DNA of 64,000 nucleotides from DASSUC01 sp035649895 (GTDB lineage Bacteria > Actinomycetota > Actinomycetes > Mycobacteriales > Micromonosporaceae). Positions 29,943 to 39,081 of the stretch are shown piece by piece. The stretch is taken from contig DASRIS010000119.1 of the NCBI GenBank assembly GCA_035649895.1, positions 1 to 64,000 on the forward strand, given 5' to 3'. The notes below the pieces were generated by a model. That model was not told the origin of the DNA and made no database searches. It worked only from the letters and a program-made list of their open reading frames with translations. Every line of letters begins with the position of its first letter. Positions within the stretch are counted from its first letter, which is position 1. Both the position numbers and the translations under genes were made by a program.

Positions 29943-30461
29943 CGTGTCTCCGTCTGCTATCCGGGGCCGCCGTCGCGGTCTGGTACCGGTGTCGTCCGGC
30001 CCGATCTAACCAGCTTCGAGTAGTATGTCGGGTTCTCGTCTGACCTCCATGACGTCACGCTAGCTGCGGCCCGGGGGCCTGCGCTTCTCGGATCCTGACT
30101 GTCTGGCCGCCGGGACCGCGGGCTAGTGCCGACCGTGACCGCTGGCTGGTGCCGCCGGTGACCCTGGCTGGTCAGGCAAGCCGCCAGCCGTGTCCGACCA
30201 GCGCGTCGCACGCGTTGACCGCGGTGCGCAGCCGGTGCTCGTGCTTCCACCGAAGCTCCACAACCGGCACGCCGCATCCGGCGAGCACCTCCCGTAGCCA
30301 GGCTAGCCAGCCGGCCCAGCTCAACCGCGATGGTCTCGTTCTCATCGCGCGCGGGGTGGACGGCAGGCGAGGATCTCGCCTCGTCCGCGCAGGAGGAGCC
30401 TTCCGGAGGCGTTCGGCACGACCGCTGTGCTGCCGGCTGCCAGCTGGAGACCGCCGACCGG
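29943..30461. other. intergenic region
   Basis: About 520 bases without a supported gene. The part next to the UvrA-like start (29943-30060) is comparatively AT-rich and should hold its promoter, but no convincing -35/-10 pair was found. A short leftward reading of 57 codons around 30177-30347 has a coding-like composition (VVELRWKHEHRLRTAV) and may be a remnant; it is not called. Confidence 0.4.
30365..30381 (-). terminator. possible hairpin downstream of the copper monooxygenase gene
   Basis: A perfect 7-bp stem, AGGCGAG / CTCGCCT, with a 3-base loop lies about 80 bases past the monooxygenase stop on the minus strand. Distance and absence of a U-tract make this tentative. Confidence 0.3.
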
Positions 30462-31673
30462 CTAGGGGCGTGACCAGATCACGAAGCCCAGGCACATCTC
30501 GTCGGGCGTGCCGTCGCCCCAGACGACGTACCGCGGTGGCAGCCGGCGCAGCTCGGGCAGGCGCCGGCGCAGGGACGCGTCGTGGGTACAGGTCACCCGC
30601 AGGATGTCGCCGGCCCGCACGGCGACCGGCTGCGGCAGCTCGCGGGCGCTCTGGTCGTCGAAGTTGTACACCGGCACGTCCAGCAGCACCCGCGCCCGGG
30701 ACGTACCCGGGTTGAGCTCCACCCGGATCGAGCGTCCCAGCAGGTGCATGTGCCCGCCGACGGCGTACACGAGGCCGTCCTGGCGCACCGGCTGGTCGCA
30801 GTGCTGCCGCGGGCCGGCCACCGGGTCCCGGCCACCGTTGCAGTAGAGGTTGAGCCCGATGATGACGAGCCCGGACTGCTGGCCGAACCGGTGGGTCACA
30901 TCGCGGACCGCCGTCACCCGGTCGCACAGCGGCCCGGACTCGCTCTCCGCGCACGGCAGCTCGACCGGTGCGGGCAGCAGCGTCACCTGTAGCGGGTCGA
31001 GGTCGGCGTCGCCCGGGGCCAGCCGCAGCTGGATGCCGGACCGGTCCGCCCCGGCCGGCCGCCCGTCGGTCGCAAGCAGGCTGTAGTGCACCTGCATGAT
31101 CACCTGCGTGCCGGGCTCGAGCCGGTATCCCGTCTTCGGCGGGAGCAGCGTCTCGCCGCTGCCGGGAACCCAGGCGGCGAGCCACGCACCGGCGGCGCCC
31201 AGGTCGCGCTGGCCGCGGTCCACACCCCGGATGCCGGTGCCACCGAAGCAGGTCCACCCGTCGCCCGGGGTACCGGCGTCCACGCTGCGCGCCTCGGCGA
31301 CGTCGTCGGGCGCGACGCGGAAGAAGATGGTGTGGTGGACGATGTCAGCGTTCTGCGGCAGGAACTGGCTGCCGGTCAGGAACGCGGGCTCGGTCAGCTC
31401 CGGGTCGACAAGGAAGCAGCGGTACTCGTCGATGCCGCCGGGGGGTGCCGCCGGGGTGTACGGCCGCGGCATGGTCAGCGTGACGAACCGCTCACCGGCC
31501 CGCAGCGGCGCCGCCGGCACGGGCGTGGCGTGATGGGGCAGGTGGTGGCCTGCGGCGCCGGCCGGCGTCGGGTCCGGCCCCCGGTCCGGGCGGGCATCGG
31601 GCTCGCCGCCGACGCCGGCCAGGAGCGCGGCGATGATGGCGACAACGGCGGCCCAGCGTGGCTCCGATCCCAT
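30462..31673 (-). CDS. PHM/DBM-like copper type II ascorbate-dependent monooxygenase, membrane-anchored
   Basis: 403 aa from ATG 31673 (a TTG lies 9 bases earlier). The N-terminus has one hydrophobic segment (WAAVVAIIAALLAGVG) acting as signal or anchor, then a Pro/His-rich linker. Copper-site motifs of peptidylglycine monooxygenase-type enzymes are visible: VHHTIFF (~residue 115), VHYSLL (~210), GHMHLLG (~305) and a C-terminal MCLGF (~395). Family members hydroxylate a C-H carbon using O2, two copper ions and a reductant. Bacterial versions are poorly characterised and an exported location fits. The gene stands alone, between the UvrA-like gene and a small secreted protein. A short related fragment occurs at 32345-32436. 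Confidence 0.75.
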   Translation of the reverse strand: MGSEPRWAAVVAIIAALLAGVGGEPDARPDRGPDPTPAGAAGHHLPHHATPVPAAPLRAGERFVTLTMPRPYTPAAPPGGIDEYRCFLVDPELTEPAFLTGSQFLPQNADIVHHTIFFRVAPDDVAEARSVDAGTPGDGWTCFGGTGIRGVDRGQRDLGAAGAWLAAWVPGSGETLLPPKTGYRLEPGTQVIMQVHYSLLATDGRPAGADRSGIQLRLAPGDADLDPLQVTLLPAPVELPCAESESGPLCDRVTAVRDVTHRFGQQSGLVIIGLNLYCNGGRDPVAGPRQHCDQPVRQDGLVYAVGGHMHLLGRSIRVELNPGTSRARVLLDVPVYNFDDQSARELPQPVAVRAGDILRVTCTHDASLRRRLPELRRLPPRYVVWGDGTPDEMCLGFVIWSRP

Positions 31674-31903
31674 GCCCGACAACGTTACCGGGCGCCCGCC
31701 GGCTGCGCCGACCCGGTGAAACCCTTGCCGGGGCTATGCTGCGCGCCCGTGGGCGTTCGCCCAGCTCGGCGAGCTCTTGGCCGGCAAGCGGCTAAGGGCG
31801 CCGTCGCGGTCGCGCCCTCGTCGACCCGGCGTACGCCTCGCAGAACCGCCGGCCTGTGCCCAGCATGATTGACAGTTAGTCAACTTTCGATTCTTCTTGG
31901 AGG

Positions 31904-32305
31904 ATGTCTGTCAACGTAATGCAGAGGGCCGGAGCCGTCCTGGCCACCGCGATGGCGGTCGTTGTGATGTCGGCTGCTCCCGCGGTCGCGAGCGAGGGCT
32001 GGTTCGTCCACAGCGGCGGCTACCCCGGTGACGTCTTCGGCGACATGCCATGCCTCGACACGGGCGCGGAGCTGAAGGCCAGCGGCGACATCCAGGACTA
32101 CTACTGCCAGGTCAACAACGGCAACGGCCTCTGGGACCTCTGGGCCATCCGGGGCACCTGGGTTCTCCACAGCCGGCACGGCGACGTGTTCGACTGCGCC
32201 GACGTAGGCTACGCCCAGGTCACTGCCGGCAACGCCTACACGTACGAGTGCCGCCGCGCCCCGACACCGACCTGGTACTTCGACCTGTACCTCATCCTCA
32301 CCTGA
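31904..32305 (+). CDS. small secreted protein of unknown function
   Basis: 133 aa from ATG 31904; the ribosome-site-like GGAGG directly abuts this ATG, so the real start may be the ATG at 31919 (128 aa), which keeps the whole signal peptide. The signal peptide core is AVLATAMAVVVMSAAPAVAS. The mature ~105 residues are rich in aromatic residues and Gly, with four cysteines (MPCLDTG, YYCQVNN, FDCADV, YECRRA) that could make two disulfides. I do not recognise a family. It is divergent from the copper monooxygenase gene, so a shared extracellular setting is possible. Confidence 0.65.
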   Translation: MSVNVMQRAGAVLATAMAVVVMSAAPAVASEGWFVHSGGYPGDVFGDMPCLDTGAELKASGDIQDYYCQVNNGNGLWDLWAIRGTWVLHSRHGDVFDCADVGYAQVTAGNAYTYECRRAPTPTWYFDLYLILT

Positions 32306-32344
32306 CGACCAGGCGCCCTGCCTGCTCACCCATACGGCGGCGGA

Positions 32345-32436
32345 GCCCAGGTCGCACTGCCCACGGTCCACGCCCGTGGATGCCGATGCCACCGGAACAG
32401 ACCCATCCGCCGCCCGGGGGGACCGGCATCCACGCT
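32345..32436 (-). pseudogene. relic fragment of a PHM-like copper monooxygenase gene
   Basis: This ~92-base stretch aligns with positions 31197-31286 of the intact monooxygenase gene, with roughly 75 of 92 positions matching by eye and two one-base gaps. It corresponds to the GWTCFGGTGIRGVDRGQ region. The gaps break the frame and nothing else of the gene is left, so it is a remnant of an ancient second copy, lying between the small secreted protein and the GGDEF-EAL gene. Confidence 0.7.
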
Positions 32437-32439
32437 CTA

Positions 32440-34899
32440 TCAGGCCCGGACTGCCGCTGAGCCCCGGTCGGCTCGGAAGCTGCTGTCGGCGGCGTCGGCT
32501 TCGAACGCGACGCGCAGGAGCTCGGTCATCTGCTCGGCTGGCATCGGCCGCCCGTAGTGGTAGCCCTGCCCGTACCGGCAGCCGAGCGTGAGCAGCCGCT
32601 CCACCTGTTCCGGCTCCTCGACTCCCTCGGCCACGGTCTCCATGCCTAAGGCGGCGGCGAGGGCGATGACCGCCTGGGCCAACGGCGCCACCACCGCGCC
32701 CGTCAGCTCGCCGGTGAAGGCCTTGTCGATCTTCAGCACGTCGACCGGCATCCGCCGCAGGTAGGCCAGCGAGGAGTAGCCGGTACCGAAGTCGTCGATG
32801 GCCAGGTGAACGCCGAGGCGGACCAGCTCGCCGAGCCGGTCGATGGCCCCCTCATGGTCGTGGCCGAGGCCGCTCTCGGTGATCTCAAGGGTGAGCCGGT
32901 CGGGGCGCAGGCCGCTGTCGCGCAGCGCCCGCGCCACGTCGTCCACGAGGTCCCGCCGGTGCAGGTGGCGGGCGGAAACGTTGACATGTAGCGACAGCGG
33001 CCGCCCGCCGGACGGGTCGACGGGCCATCGGGCCGCCTCGCGGCAGGCCGTGTCAAGGACGAAACGGTCGATCTCAACGACAAGGCCGGTCTCCTCCGCC
33101 AGCGGGATGAAGTCACCCGGCGAGGTGGCCGCCGCGCCCGGGCGCTGCCAGCGCACCAGCGCCTCGGCCCCGTGCACCGAGCCGTCCAGCAGGTCGACGA
33201 TCGGCTGGTAGAAGACGGCGAACTCGCCGCGGGCCACCGCGTCGGCCAGCGCGGCCCGCAGCCGGTGACGGCGCACGACCGCGGTGAGCATCGCTGGTTC
33301 GAAGAGCCGCCAGCCGCCCTTGTGCTCTTCCTTGGCCACGTACATGGCGATGTCAGCGTTGCGCAGCAGCTCCGGGACGCCCGGCGCGCCCCCGGTCGCG
33401 GTGGCGATCCCGATGCTGGCCTGGACGTCGACCGACCGGCCGGACACTACGAAGGGTCCACGCAGCGCCGCGATGACCTTCTCCGCGACGGCGCACGCCC
33501 GGTGCTCGGCTCCGTCCCCGCCGAGGACCGTGAGCAGGGCGAACTCGTCTCCACCCAGCCGGCCGAGGAACCCCCGCGCGGGCACCGTGGTCCGTAGCCG
33601 CGCGGCGGCGGTCGCCAGCAGCTGGTCGCCGACCTGGTGGCCCAGGCTGTCATTGACGAACTTGAAGTCGTCCAGATCGATGAAGAGCACCGCGGCGGTG
33701 GAGCCGTCGAGACGGGTCTGCGCGACCGCTTCGGCCACGTGCTCGGTGAACAGCGCCCGGTTGGCCAGGCCGGTGAGCTCGTCGTGGTATGCCTGGTGCC
33801 GCAGCTGGCCGGTAAGTTCGCGGTTGGTCCTCAGGAGCCTGGAGATCTCCCATAAGGAGGCGACCTGGCGGACCAGGACGGCCGCGCACAGCGCCAGCGC
33901 GCCGACCACGACGAACCAGCTCCGGTAGTCGAGGTGCGGCTTGGCCACCCATAGCAGCAGGGAGAGCGTGGCGGCCACAGCACCGTACGGCAGGACGGCG
34001 AACCAGCGGCGCCAGGCCGCTGGCTGGCCATCACCGGCCAACCCGACCCGCCGCTGGATCGCTATGGCGGCGACGCACGAGAGGAAACCGACCAGGTGGA
34101 CCAACGAGCCCACGCGATGAGCCGGGGTTCCGCCTTCGGCATTCAGGATGACCGGCACGGCGACGCAGCTCGTGCCGAAGAGGAACCCGGCGGCGGTCGG
34201 CCGGCTCATGACGTTGGCACCGGCCATCATGATGCGCAGGATGACGAAGCCGAGGATGAGGACCAGCGCCGGCAGCACCACCCGGTCAGCAAGCTCGGCC
34301 CATCCGCTCGTTGGCCGCCACCGCCGGCTGACGAGGAAGTACCACACGAATGTCGCGCTGCCGAGCAGCACAGTAGCCACGTCAAGCGACATCCGCAGCC
34401 GCTCGCCAGCGCTGCGGACCGCCGTCGGGAACACCACCAGCGCAACGACGGTGAACACCGCGGCGGCCGGATAGAACAGCGTCCTGCCGGCGTCACGCGC
34501 GGACGCCAGTCCGAACACCAGCGCCGTCAGGTCGACCAGCATCCCGGCCATGTAGGTGAACATCGCAGCCGACAGGACCCGCCAGAACCGCTTGGCGGCC
34601 GGCCGGAGCCGCGGATCGAACCCGATCCGTAGCTCACCGACGGCCATCAGGCCGGCATACACCGGCGCCACCACCGCGAGCCCGACCCGTTGGCCGCTGG
34701 CCGGACCGACCACGAACCAGGCCAGCGCGGCGACGCCGAACACCAGCCCGAATGTCATCAGACGATCCGTGCCTGCCAGCCGCGCGCAGCGTGCGACCAC
34801 TCCCACCGCACCAGCGCCTGGTGCTCCCACCCCCGCAGACTCCGCTCGTCGGGTTCGACAACTGCGACGTGCCTCCGGCAAGATAGCGAACAGGCTCAC
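32440..34899 (-). CDS. membrane GGDEF-EAL protein (c-di-GMP cyclase/phosphodiesterase)
   Basis: 819 aa from GTG 34899; an ATG at 34758, just before the first membrane helix, is an alternative start. The N-terminal ~350 residues hold about eight to ten transmembrane helices. The GGDEF domain follows (HDELTGLANRALF; RLGGDEFALL, motif intact) and then the EAL domain (GAEALVRWQRP, EAL intact; later DDFGTGYSSLAYL). Both domains keep catalytic motifs, so it may make and break c-di-GMP, a second messenger that controls development and secondary metabolism in actinomycetes. Two Leu codons are TTA (33853-33855, residue 349; 32647-32649, residue 751), so expression may depend on bldA. It is divergent from a truncated phosphoesterase. 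Confidence 0.88.
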   Translation of the reverse strand: MSLFAILPEARRSCRTRRAESAGVGAPGAGAVGVVARCARLAGTDRLMTFGLVFGVAALAWFVVGPASGQRVGLAVVAPVYAGLMAVGELRIGFDPRLRPAAKRFWRVLSAAMFTYMAGMLVDLTALVFGLASARDAGRTLFYPAAAVFTVVALVVFPTAVRSAGERLRMSLDVATVLLGSATFVWYFLVSRRWRPTSGWAELADRVVLPALVLILGFVILRIMMAGANVMSRPTAAGFLFGTSCVAVPVILNAEGGTPAHRVGSLVHLVGFLSCVAAIAIQRRVGLAGDGQPAAWRRWFAVLPYGAVAATLSLLLWVAKPHLDYRSWFVVVGALALCAAVLVRQVASLWEISRLLRTNRELTGQLRHQAYHDELTGLANRALFTEHVAEAVAQTRLDGSTAAVLFIDLDDFKFVNDSLGHQVGDQLLATAAARLRTTVPARGFLGRLGGDEFALLTVLGGDGAEHRACAVAEKVIAALRGPFVVSGRSVDVQASIGIATATGGAPGVPELLRNADIAMYVAKEEHKGGWRLFEPAMLTAVVRRHRLRAALADAVARGEFAVFYQPIVDLLDGSVHGAEALVRWQRPGAAATSPGDFIPLAEETGLVVEIDRFVLDTACREAARWPVDPSGGRPLSLHVNVSARHLHRRDLVDDVARALRDSGLRPDRLTLEITESGLGHDHEGAIDRLGELVRLGVHLAIDDFGTGYSSLAYLRRMPVDVLKIDKAFTGELTGAVVAPLAQAVIALAAALGMETVAEGVEEPEQVERLLTLGCRYGQGYHYGRPMPAEQMTELLRVAFEADAADSSFRADRGSAAVRA

Positions 34900-35025
34900 C
34901 AGTGGGGAGCCCTCGCCTGGTTGCTGACCGTCGCCGACCCGGCCGGAAAACAGCTACATGCAGGGGATAACGCCGTGCGCTCCGAGCGCCCCAGGATGGT
35001 CAGCTGGCGGGCCTACGCTGGGGCC

Positions 35026-35361
35026 ATGAAGGTGCCGCTGCTGCATGGACCTGCACCGGAGGAGGGACCGGCGCAGCGCTACGGTCCGGTCGACACGGTA
35101 GCGGTGCTCTCCGATGTGCACGCGAACCTCCCGGCGCTCACCGCGGTCCTGGCGCAGGTCGAGCAGGTCGGTCCAGACCTCGTCGTGCTCTGTGGCGACC
35201 TGACCTGGGGACCGGAGCCCCGCTACGACGTGGCGGAGGCGATCGCCCGCGCCCGGGCGGTGGGCGACCCGAGCGCCGACACCGTGGCGACGCTGCTCAC
35301 CGCACCGCCGTCGCCGGCCGAAGTGACCGCACGCGCGGAAGAACGGGTGTTCTCCGACTGA
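35026..35361 (+). pseudogene. truncated metallophosphoesterase
   Basis: 111 aa from ATG 35026. The N-terminal half of a calcineurin-like phosphoesterase is clear (VAVLSDVHANLPALTAVL, VVLCGDLTWGPEP), holding the first metal ligands D-x-H and GD. It then jumps to a C-terminal-like helix (YDVAEAIARARAVGDP...TARAEERVFSD). Full-length relatives have ~240 residues and carry the NH and GHxH metal motifs in the missing middle, so an internal in-frame deletion of ~100 codons is likely and catalysis is not expected. Confidence 0.65.
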
Positions 35362-35449
35362 CCTGCGTGTACTGGCGTCACCCCATCACGGGTAGCCGCA
35401 GGAGGGAGCCCGGTCCGGCGCTGAGCTGGAATGCGCCCGACGGGTCGGC

Positions 35450-35466
35450 GGTCGCCTCCGGCGACC
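35450..35466. terminator. hairpin between the phosphoesterase remnant and the MerR gene
   Basis: A perfect 7-bp stem, GGTCGCC / GGCGACC, with a TCC loop lies in the 146-base convergent gap. It could end transcription from either side, but there is no U-tract. Confidence 0.4.
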
Positions 35467-35507
35467 TGTCGCGCTCACCGTCGATGCCTTACCTCTGGCG
35501 GGATGCG

Positions 35508-36152
35508 CTACTCGTCGCGGTCGCGCGCGGCGCCGAACCGCAGCGCGACGTAGTGCTGCTGCGCCATCCGGCGCATCGCGGCCAGGGCGATGTCGAACAG
35601 CACCGCACGCACGACCGCCCCGGCTCTGCCCCCACGCGTCCTGTCGGGTGGCAGCAGGTCCAGCTCCTGCGCTGCGATGCGCTCCGCGGTCTCGGCGTAC
35701 GGCAGGAAGAAGTCGATGCCGCAGGCGCAGCCGAGCCGCTCCAGCGCCGCCACGACATGCGCGAGCCGTACCCGGCTGGGGGAGTCCTCCGCCACCTGCC
35801 AGCCCAGCGCCGCGATGAAACGGGTTACCTCGGCACCGGCCTGGTCCAGTCCGTCCGCCTCGGTCGTGGCTGGCTCCGGCGGGACCAGCGCCCGGTTGAT
35901 GACCTCGTACAGGTCACGCATCGGCAGTTCCTCGTTCTCCACCGCCGCCAGTACCTCACGGACGACAGAGAGCTCGAACTGCCCGATGTTGGCGAGCGCC
36001 CGGATCAGGCGCAACCTGCGAACGTGGGCCTCGCTGTACTCGGCCTGGTTGCGACCGGTCGGTCGCCCAGCAGGGAGAAGCCGCTCACGCAGGTAGAACT
36101 TGATGGTGGCAACTGGTACGCCGGTCTGCTTGCTGAGGTCCGAAATTCGCAT
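35508..36152 (-). CDS. MerR-family transcriptional regulator
   Basis: 214 aa from ATG 36152, the usual position for MerR proteins; the longer frame only adds upstream sequence. The N-terminal winged helix is typical: MRISDLSKQTGVPVATIKFYLRERLL, then YSEAHVRRLRLIRALANIGQFEL. The C-terminal ~110 residues are helical and lack the cysteine pattern of metal-sensing members, so a small organic effector or another signal is more likely. It lies about 100 bases downstream of an AraC gene on the same strand, between the two polyketide loci, so it could control either; nothing in the sequence decides. Confidence 0.85.
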   Translation of the reverse strand: MRISDLSKQTGVPVATIKFYLRERLLPAGRPTGRNQAEYSEAHVRRLRLIRALANIGQFELSVVREVLAAVENEELPMRDLYEVINRALVPPEPATTEADGLDQAGAEVTRFIAALGWQVAEDSPSRVRLAHVVAALERLGCACGIDFFLPYAETAERIAAQELDLLPPDRTRGGRAGAVVRAVLFDIALAAMRRMAQQHYVALRFGAARDRDE

Positions 36153-36253
36153 TGAGTCCCCCGCTGCGGCCAGCCAGGCGGGCAGCGTGTCACGCATGGG
36201 TGGGCCGACACGCGACACCCGGTCGACGACATATTTATGACAGCCAGAACGTG

Positions 36254-37150
36254 TCAAGCGGCGTTGGCGCGCAGTGGAGCGGGTCTGGTCCGGGCGTACG
36301 ATCGCTTGGCCGCACCTGGTCCGACAAGAGCGGCTGCCGGCGGGACCGCGGTGGCAACCGACGACGGACCGGCCGGCTCGGCTTGGTCAGCACCGGACAG
36401 CGCCAGCTTGCGGACGTCGAGTAGGGCCAGCAGCACCGGCGGGTCCAGGACGCGCACCGGTTCGAGGACGAGGTCGGCACTGATCGCGCTGTCCCGGTGG
36501 ACAACGAGCAGCCCGCGAGAAGCCACCGAGACGGTCTGTGCAGCGCTGTCCGGTTCGCCCAAGGGCGCCTGCGGATCGCAGGTCACCGACTGGGCCAGCA
36601 GGTACCACATGCCCACCGGTACGTCCTTGAAGCTGAAGTGACTGGCTTGCGGCAGTACCGCGCACCGCACCGGTCGGCCCTGTGGGATCCGCTCGGGGAA
36701 CAGCCCGACGAATATCATCCCCGGTTGCGCGCCGTGGGCAAACCGGATCCAACCGGAGACCCGGCTGCTGGACGCCTGGCCGCGCCATATGCACGGGTCG
36801 GTCGAGATGTGGGGGGCGAACCCGGCCATGCGGCGGTACGTCGTCGGGGACATGCCGACGCTGCGGCTGAACCGCGAGCTGAACGTGCCGACGCTGTGGT
36901 ACCCGACGCAGATGCTGATGTCGGCCACCGTCAAGGAGGTGGACGTGAGCAGGTGCTTGGCCCGCTGTAGCCGTAGCGCGGACAGGAAACGCCCGGGCGA
37001 GACGCCGGTAGCCCGCTGAAAGATCCTGGTGAAGTGGAACTTGCTGAACATCGCGGCCCGGGCCAAGTCGTCGACGGTGAGCGGCTCGCCGAGGTTCTCC
37101 TGCATGGCCTTGATGGCCCGGGTGACGGCTAGCTCAATAGGGTCCCCCAT
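36254..37150 (-). CDS. AraC-family transcriptional regulator
   Basis: 298 aa. Unlike most of the family, the two helix-turn-helix units are at the N-terminus (~residues 10-108): LTVDDLARAAMFSKFHFTRIF, GVSPGRFLSALRLQRAKHLL, then VADISICVGYHSVGTFSSRF and GMSPTTYRR. The remaining ~190 residues form a sensor-like region (PGMIFVGLFPERIPQGRP, GMWYLLAQSV) ending in an Ala/Pro-rich tail. The gene is preceded by a long AT-rich gap that probably contains its promoter. It sits between the two biosynthetic loci and may act as pathway regulator. Confidence 0.87.
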   Translation of the reverse strand: MGDPIELAVTRAIKAMQENLGEPLTVDDLARAAMFSKFHFTRIFQRATGVSPGRFLSALRLQRAKHLLTSTSLTVADISICVGYHSVGTFSSRFSRSVGMSPTTYRRMAGFAPHISTDPCIWRGQASSSRVSGWIRFAHGAQPGMIFVGLFPERIPQGRPVRCAVLPQASHFSFKDVPVGMWYLLAQSVTCDPQAPLGEPDSAAQTVSVASRGLLVVHRDSAISADLVLEPVRVLDPPVLLALLDVRKLALSGADQAEPAGPSSVATAVPPAAALVGPGAAKRSYARTRPAPLRANAA

Positions 37151-37924
37151 GTCTCCTCCGGTGTGCTCGATATGCCGAACCCGCCAAGGGGCGGCCAGCT
37201 CCGCGCAGCATTCATCCGCTCCCGATTAGCCCGGTAACAGCTGCGGCATTCCGCGCGGACGGCCAGAGAATCGGCTGCCGCTGCGTTGTTGGCCCCATTG
37301 CGGAACAAGGTGGCGGCCACCGGTGGCATTTCCCTGGGGCCCAGTACCCCGATTCGGGGATACCTTCACGTCTAGCTTTCAGGTTAGCTGATGGACGTGG
37401 TGTTAGCAACAGCTAATCATTGAAAAGCATGGTAAGTAATCAAGATGTAGATCGATATTAGTTGACGTTGGTGGATATGTAGAATCATAGTAGATAGTGG
37501 CGTCCATCACTATTAGATACCAAGACTCGCCACTTTCTTCTGGGGACTGACCGCATTCCGCTCGATTCTCTGCACCGCCGATATGGCCTCGGCTTCGCAA
37601 CCACGCCGTAGTGGGCCCCAGCGCGAACGCGCCAAGATTATGGCGATCTAGGGCTAGATCGTTGGCCGGCATCCTTTGTGCTGGTTGGTCCCGGTTCAGC
37701 ACTCGCTACGGTCGGCTCCTGCCCATTGTGGAGACGTTCGGCGACGCCAAGCCACTTCCAGCATGCGGACCGTGGACGCCGCGCCAGCCGGCGCATCTCG
37801 GCACGCGCAGAGAAGACACCAGTTCGCCGATGTCCGCATGCTGAGGACTGCCCCTGAGCGATGGACGGCCGCAGTGACACCGCCGGCGTGATCCGGTCAG
37901 CCCGCCGTACGAGAGGAGACATGA
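37151..37924. other. long divergent intergenic region with AT-rich tract
   Basis: About 770 bases between divergent genes with no supported gene. Roughly 37375-37560 is markedly AT-rich for this genome (for example GTTAGCAACAGCTAATCATT and AGATCGATATTAGTTGACG). Short open frames there have unlike codon use and are rejected. The tract likely contains promoters or regulator-binding sites for the AraC gene and perhaps the TIGR03084-type gene; no specific motif is claimed. Confidence 0.5.
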
Positions 37925-38773
37925 ATGGTACCGCAGCAGCACGTGGTCGCAGACCTCCACGCCGACGGCAACGAGGTCGACCATCTGGTCGAGAACCTCG
38001 ACGAGACACAGTGGCGAATGGACACTCCCGCCGAGGGGTGGACGATCGCCCACCAGATCGCCCATCTGGCGGCGACATTCCGCCTGGCCAGTCTCGCCGC
38101 CACGGACCCGGCCGGGTTCGAGGCGCTCACCGCCCGCCTCAGCTCGGACTTCAGCGCCAACGTGAGCACGGCCCAGGCAGAGTACCTCGGCGACACCCCA
38201 CCGGTCCTGCTGAGCCGGTGGCGGGCCGAGCGGGCGAGCGCGGAGAAGGCCCTCGCCGCCGTCCCGGCGGACCAGCTCGTGCCGTGGCTGGTCCGGCCAT
38301 TGCCCGCCTCGGTGCTCGCAGCCGCCGGGATGATGGAGCTCTTCGGTCATGGCCAGGACATCGCAGACGCGCTCCAGATACGCCGGCGCTACACGGACCG
38401 GGTCCGACACGTCGTCGAGTTCGCGTTCCGCACGTGGGACTTCGGGTACCAGGCACGCGGTCTCACCACACCGGACGTCCAGTTCCGGTACGAGCTCACC
38501 GCGCCGTCCGGCGCGCAGTGGCGGCACGGCCCGCCAGACGCCGAGCAGCGCATCACCGGTTCCGCCGTCGACCTCTGCCTGCTCACCACGCGCCGTCGGC
38601 ACCGCGACGACCTCGACCTGGTCGCCACCGGCGCGGAGGCGGACCGATGGCTGGACATCGCCCAGGCGTACCGTGGCCCGGCCGGGTCCGGCCGCCAACC
38701 CGGCATCTCACAGGGTCTCAGTAGGCGCCAGCGGGTCGAGGTAGGCGGCGCGGATCACCACGCCCAACGCTGA
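37925..38773 (+). CDS. TIGR03084 / maleylpyruvate isomerase-like metal-binding (DinB-fold) protein
   Basis: 282 aa from ATG 37925, with GAGAGGAG upstream. The N-terminal four-helix region (WRMDTPAEGWTIAHQIAHLAATFRLA; later MMELFGHGQDIADAL) has the His spacing of DinB-fold metal-binding proteins such as mycothiol-dependent maleylpyruvate isomerase. Residues ~180-250 look like the small C-terminal domain of TIGR03084 proteins. Such proteins often use mycothiol as cofactor and occur in polyketide clusters, with uncertain function. The last ~25 residues look like read-through into non-coding sequence. It is on the plus strand and converges with the enediyne operon. Confidence 0.78.
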   Translation: MVPQQHVVADLHADGNEVDHLVENLDETQWRMDTPAEGWTIAHQIAHLAATFRLASLAATDPAGFEALTARLSSDFSANVSTAQAEYLGDTPPVLLSRWRAERASAEKALAAVPADQLVPWLVRPLPASVLAAAGMMELFGHGQDIADALQIRRRYTDRVRHVVEFAFRTWDFGYQARGLTTPDVQFRYELTAPSGAQWRHGPPDAEQRITGSAVDLCLLTTRRRHRDDLDLVATGAEADRWLDIAQAYRGPAGSGRQPGISQGLSRRQRVEVGGADHHAQR

Positions 38774-39081
38774 CCTGGCCAGCTCGTGCCCGGTCTCATC
38801 GCCCGGCCGACACCCGCTGTTGGCCGGGCGGCCGGCGTCAGTCGCGTGGTCATCGGCTACGCCACCGGGACACAGCCACCCGCAGGCTACGCACCGTCGC
38901 ATGGAGGGCTGTCCCGTCTCGCCGGCCCAGGACCAGCGCAGCGGCCATCCCGGTACGCCGTCCATACCAGCGCAGAGGCCGTCCGGTACGCCGGTCCCGA
39001 ACCAGCGCACCGGAAGCGACCCTCGAGACGATGGCAACCCGCCCGCGACCCGGTGCCCGGGCAGACAGGGACCAGTCGGGC
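38774..39081. other. convergent intergenic region
   Basis: No gene is supported. It holds a strong hairpin (38800-38830) and, at 38943-38974 and 38977-39009, two imperfect tandem copies of a ~32-base unit ending in ACCAGCGCA. Confidence 0.5.
38800..38830. terminator. bidirectional hairpin terminator at the end of the enediyne operon
   Basis: A perfect 9-bp stem, CGCCCGGCC / GGCCGGGCG, with a 13-base loop lies between convergent genes and could stop transcription from both. Confidence 0.6.

Noticed and set aside
30172..31257. 361-codon frame overlapping the copper monooxygenase
   Set aside because: It is an Arg/Pro/Ala-rich shadow; the other frame has the copper motifs. Only its last ~57 codons have coding-like composition and are noted as a possible remnant.
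37403..37702. 99-codon minus-strand frame in the AT-rich gap
   Set aside because: Codon use is unlike the neighbours, there is no ribosome site and no family pattern.
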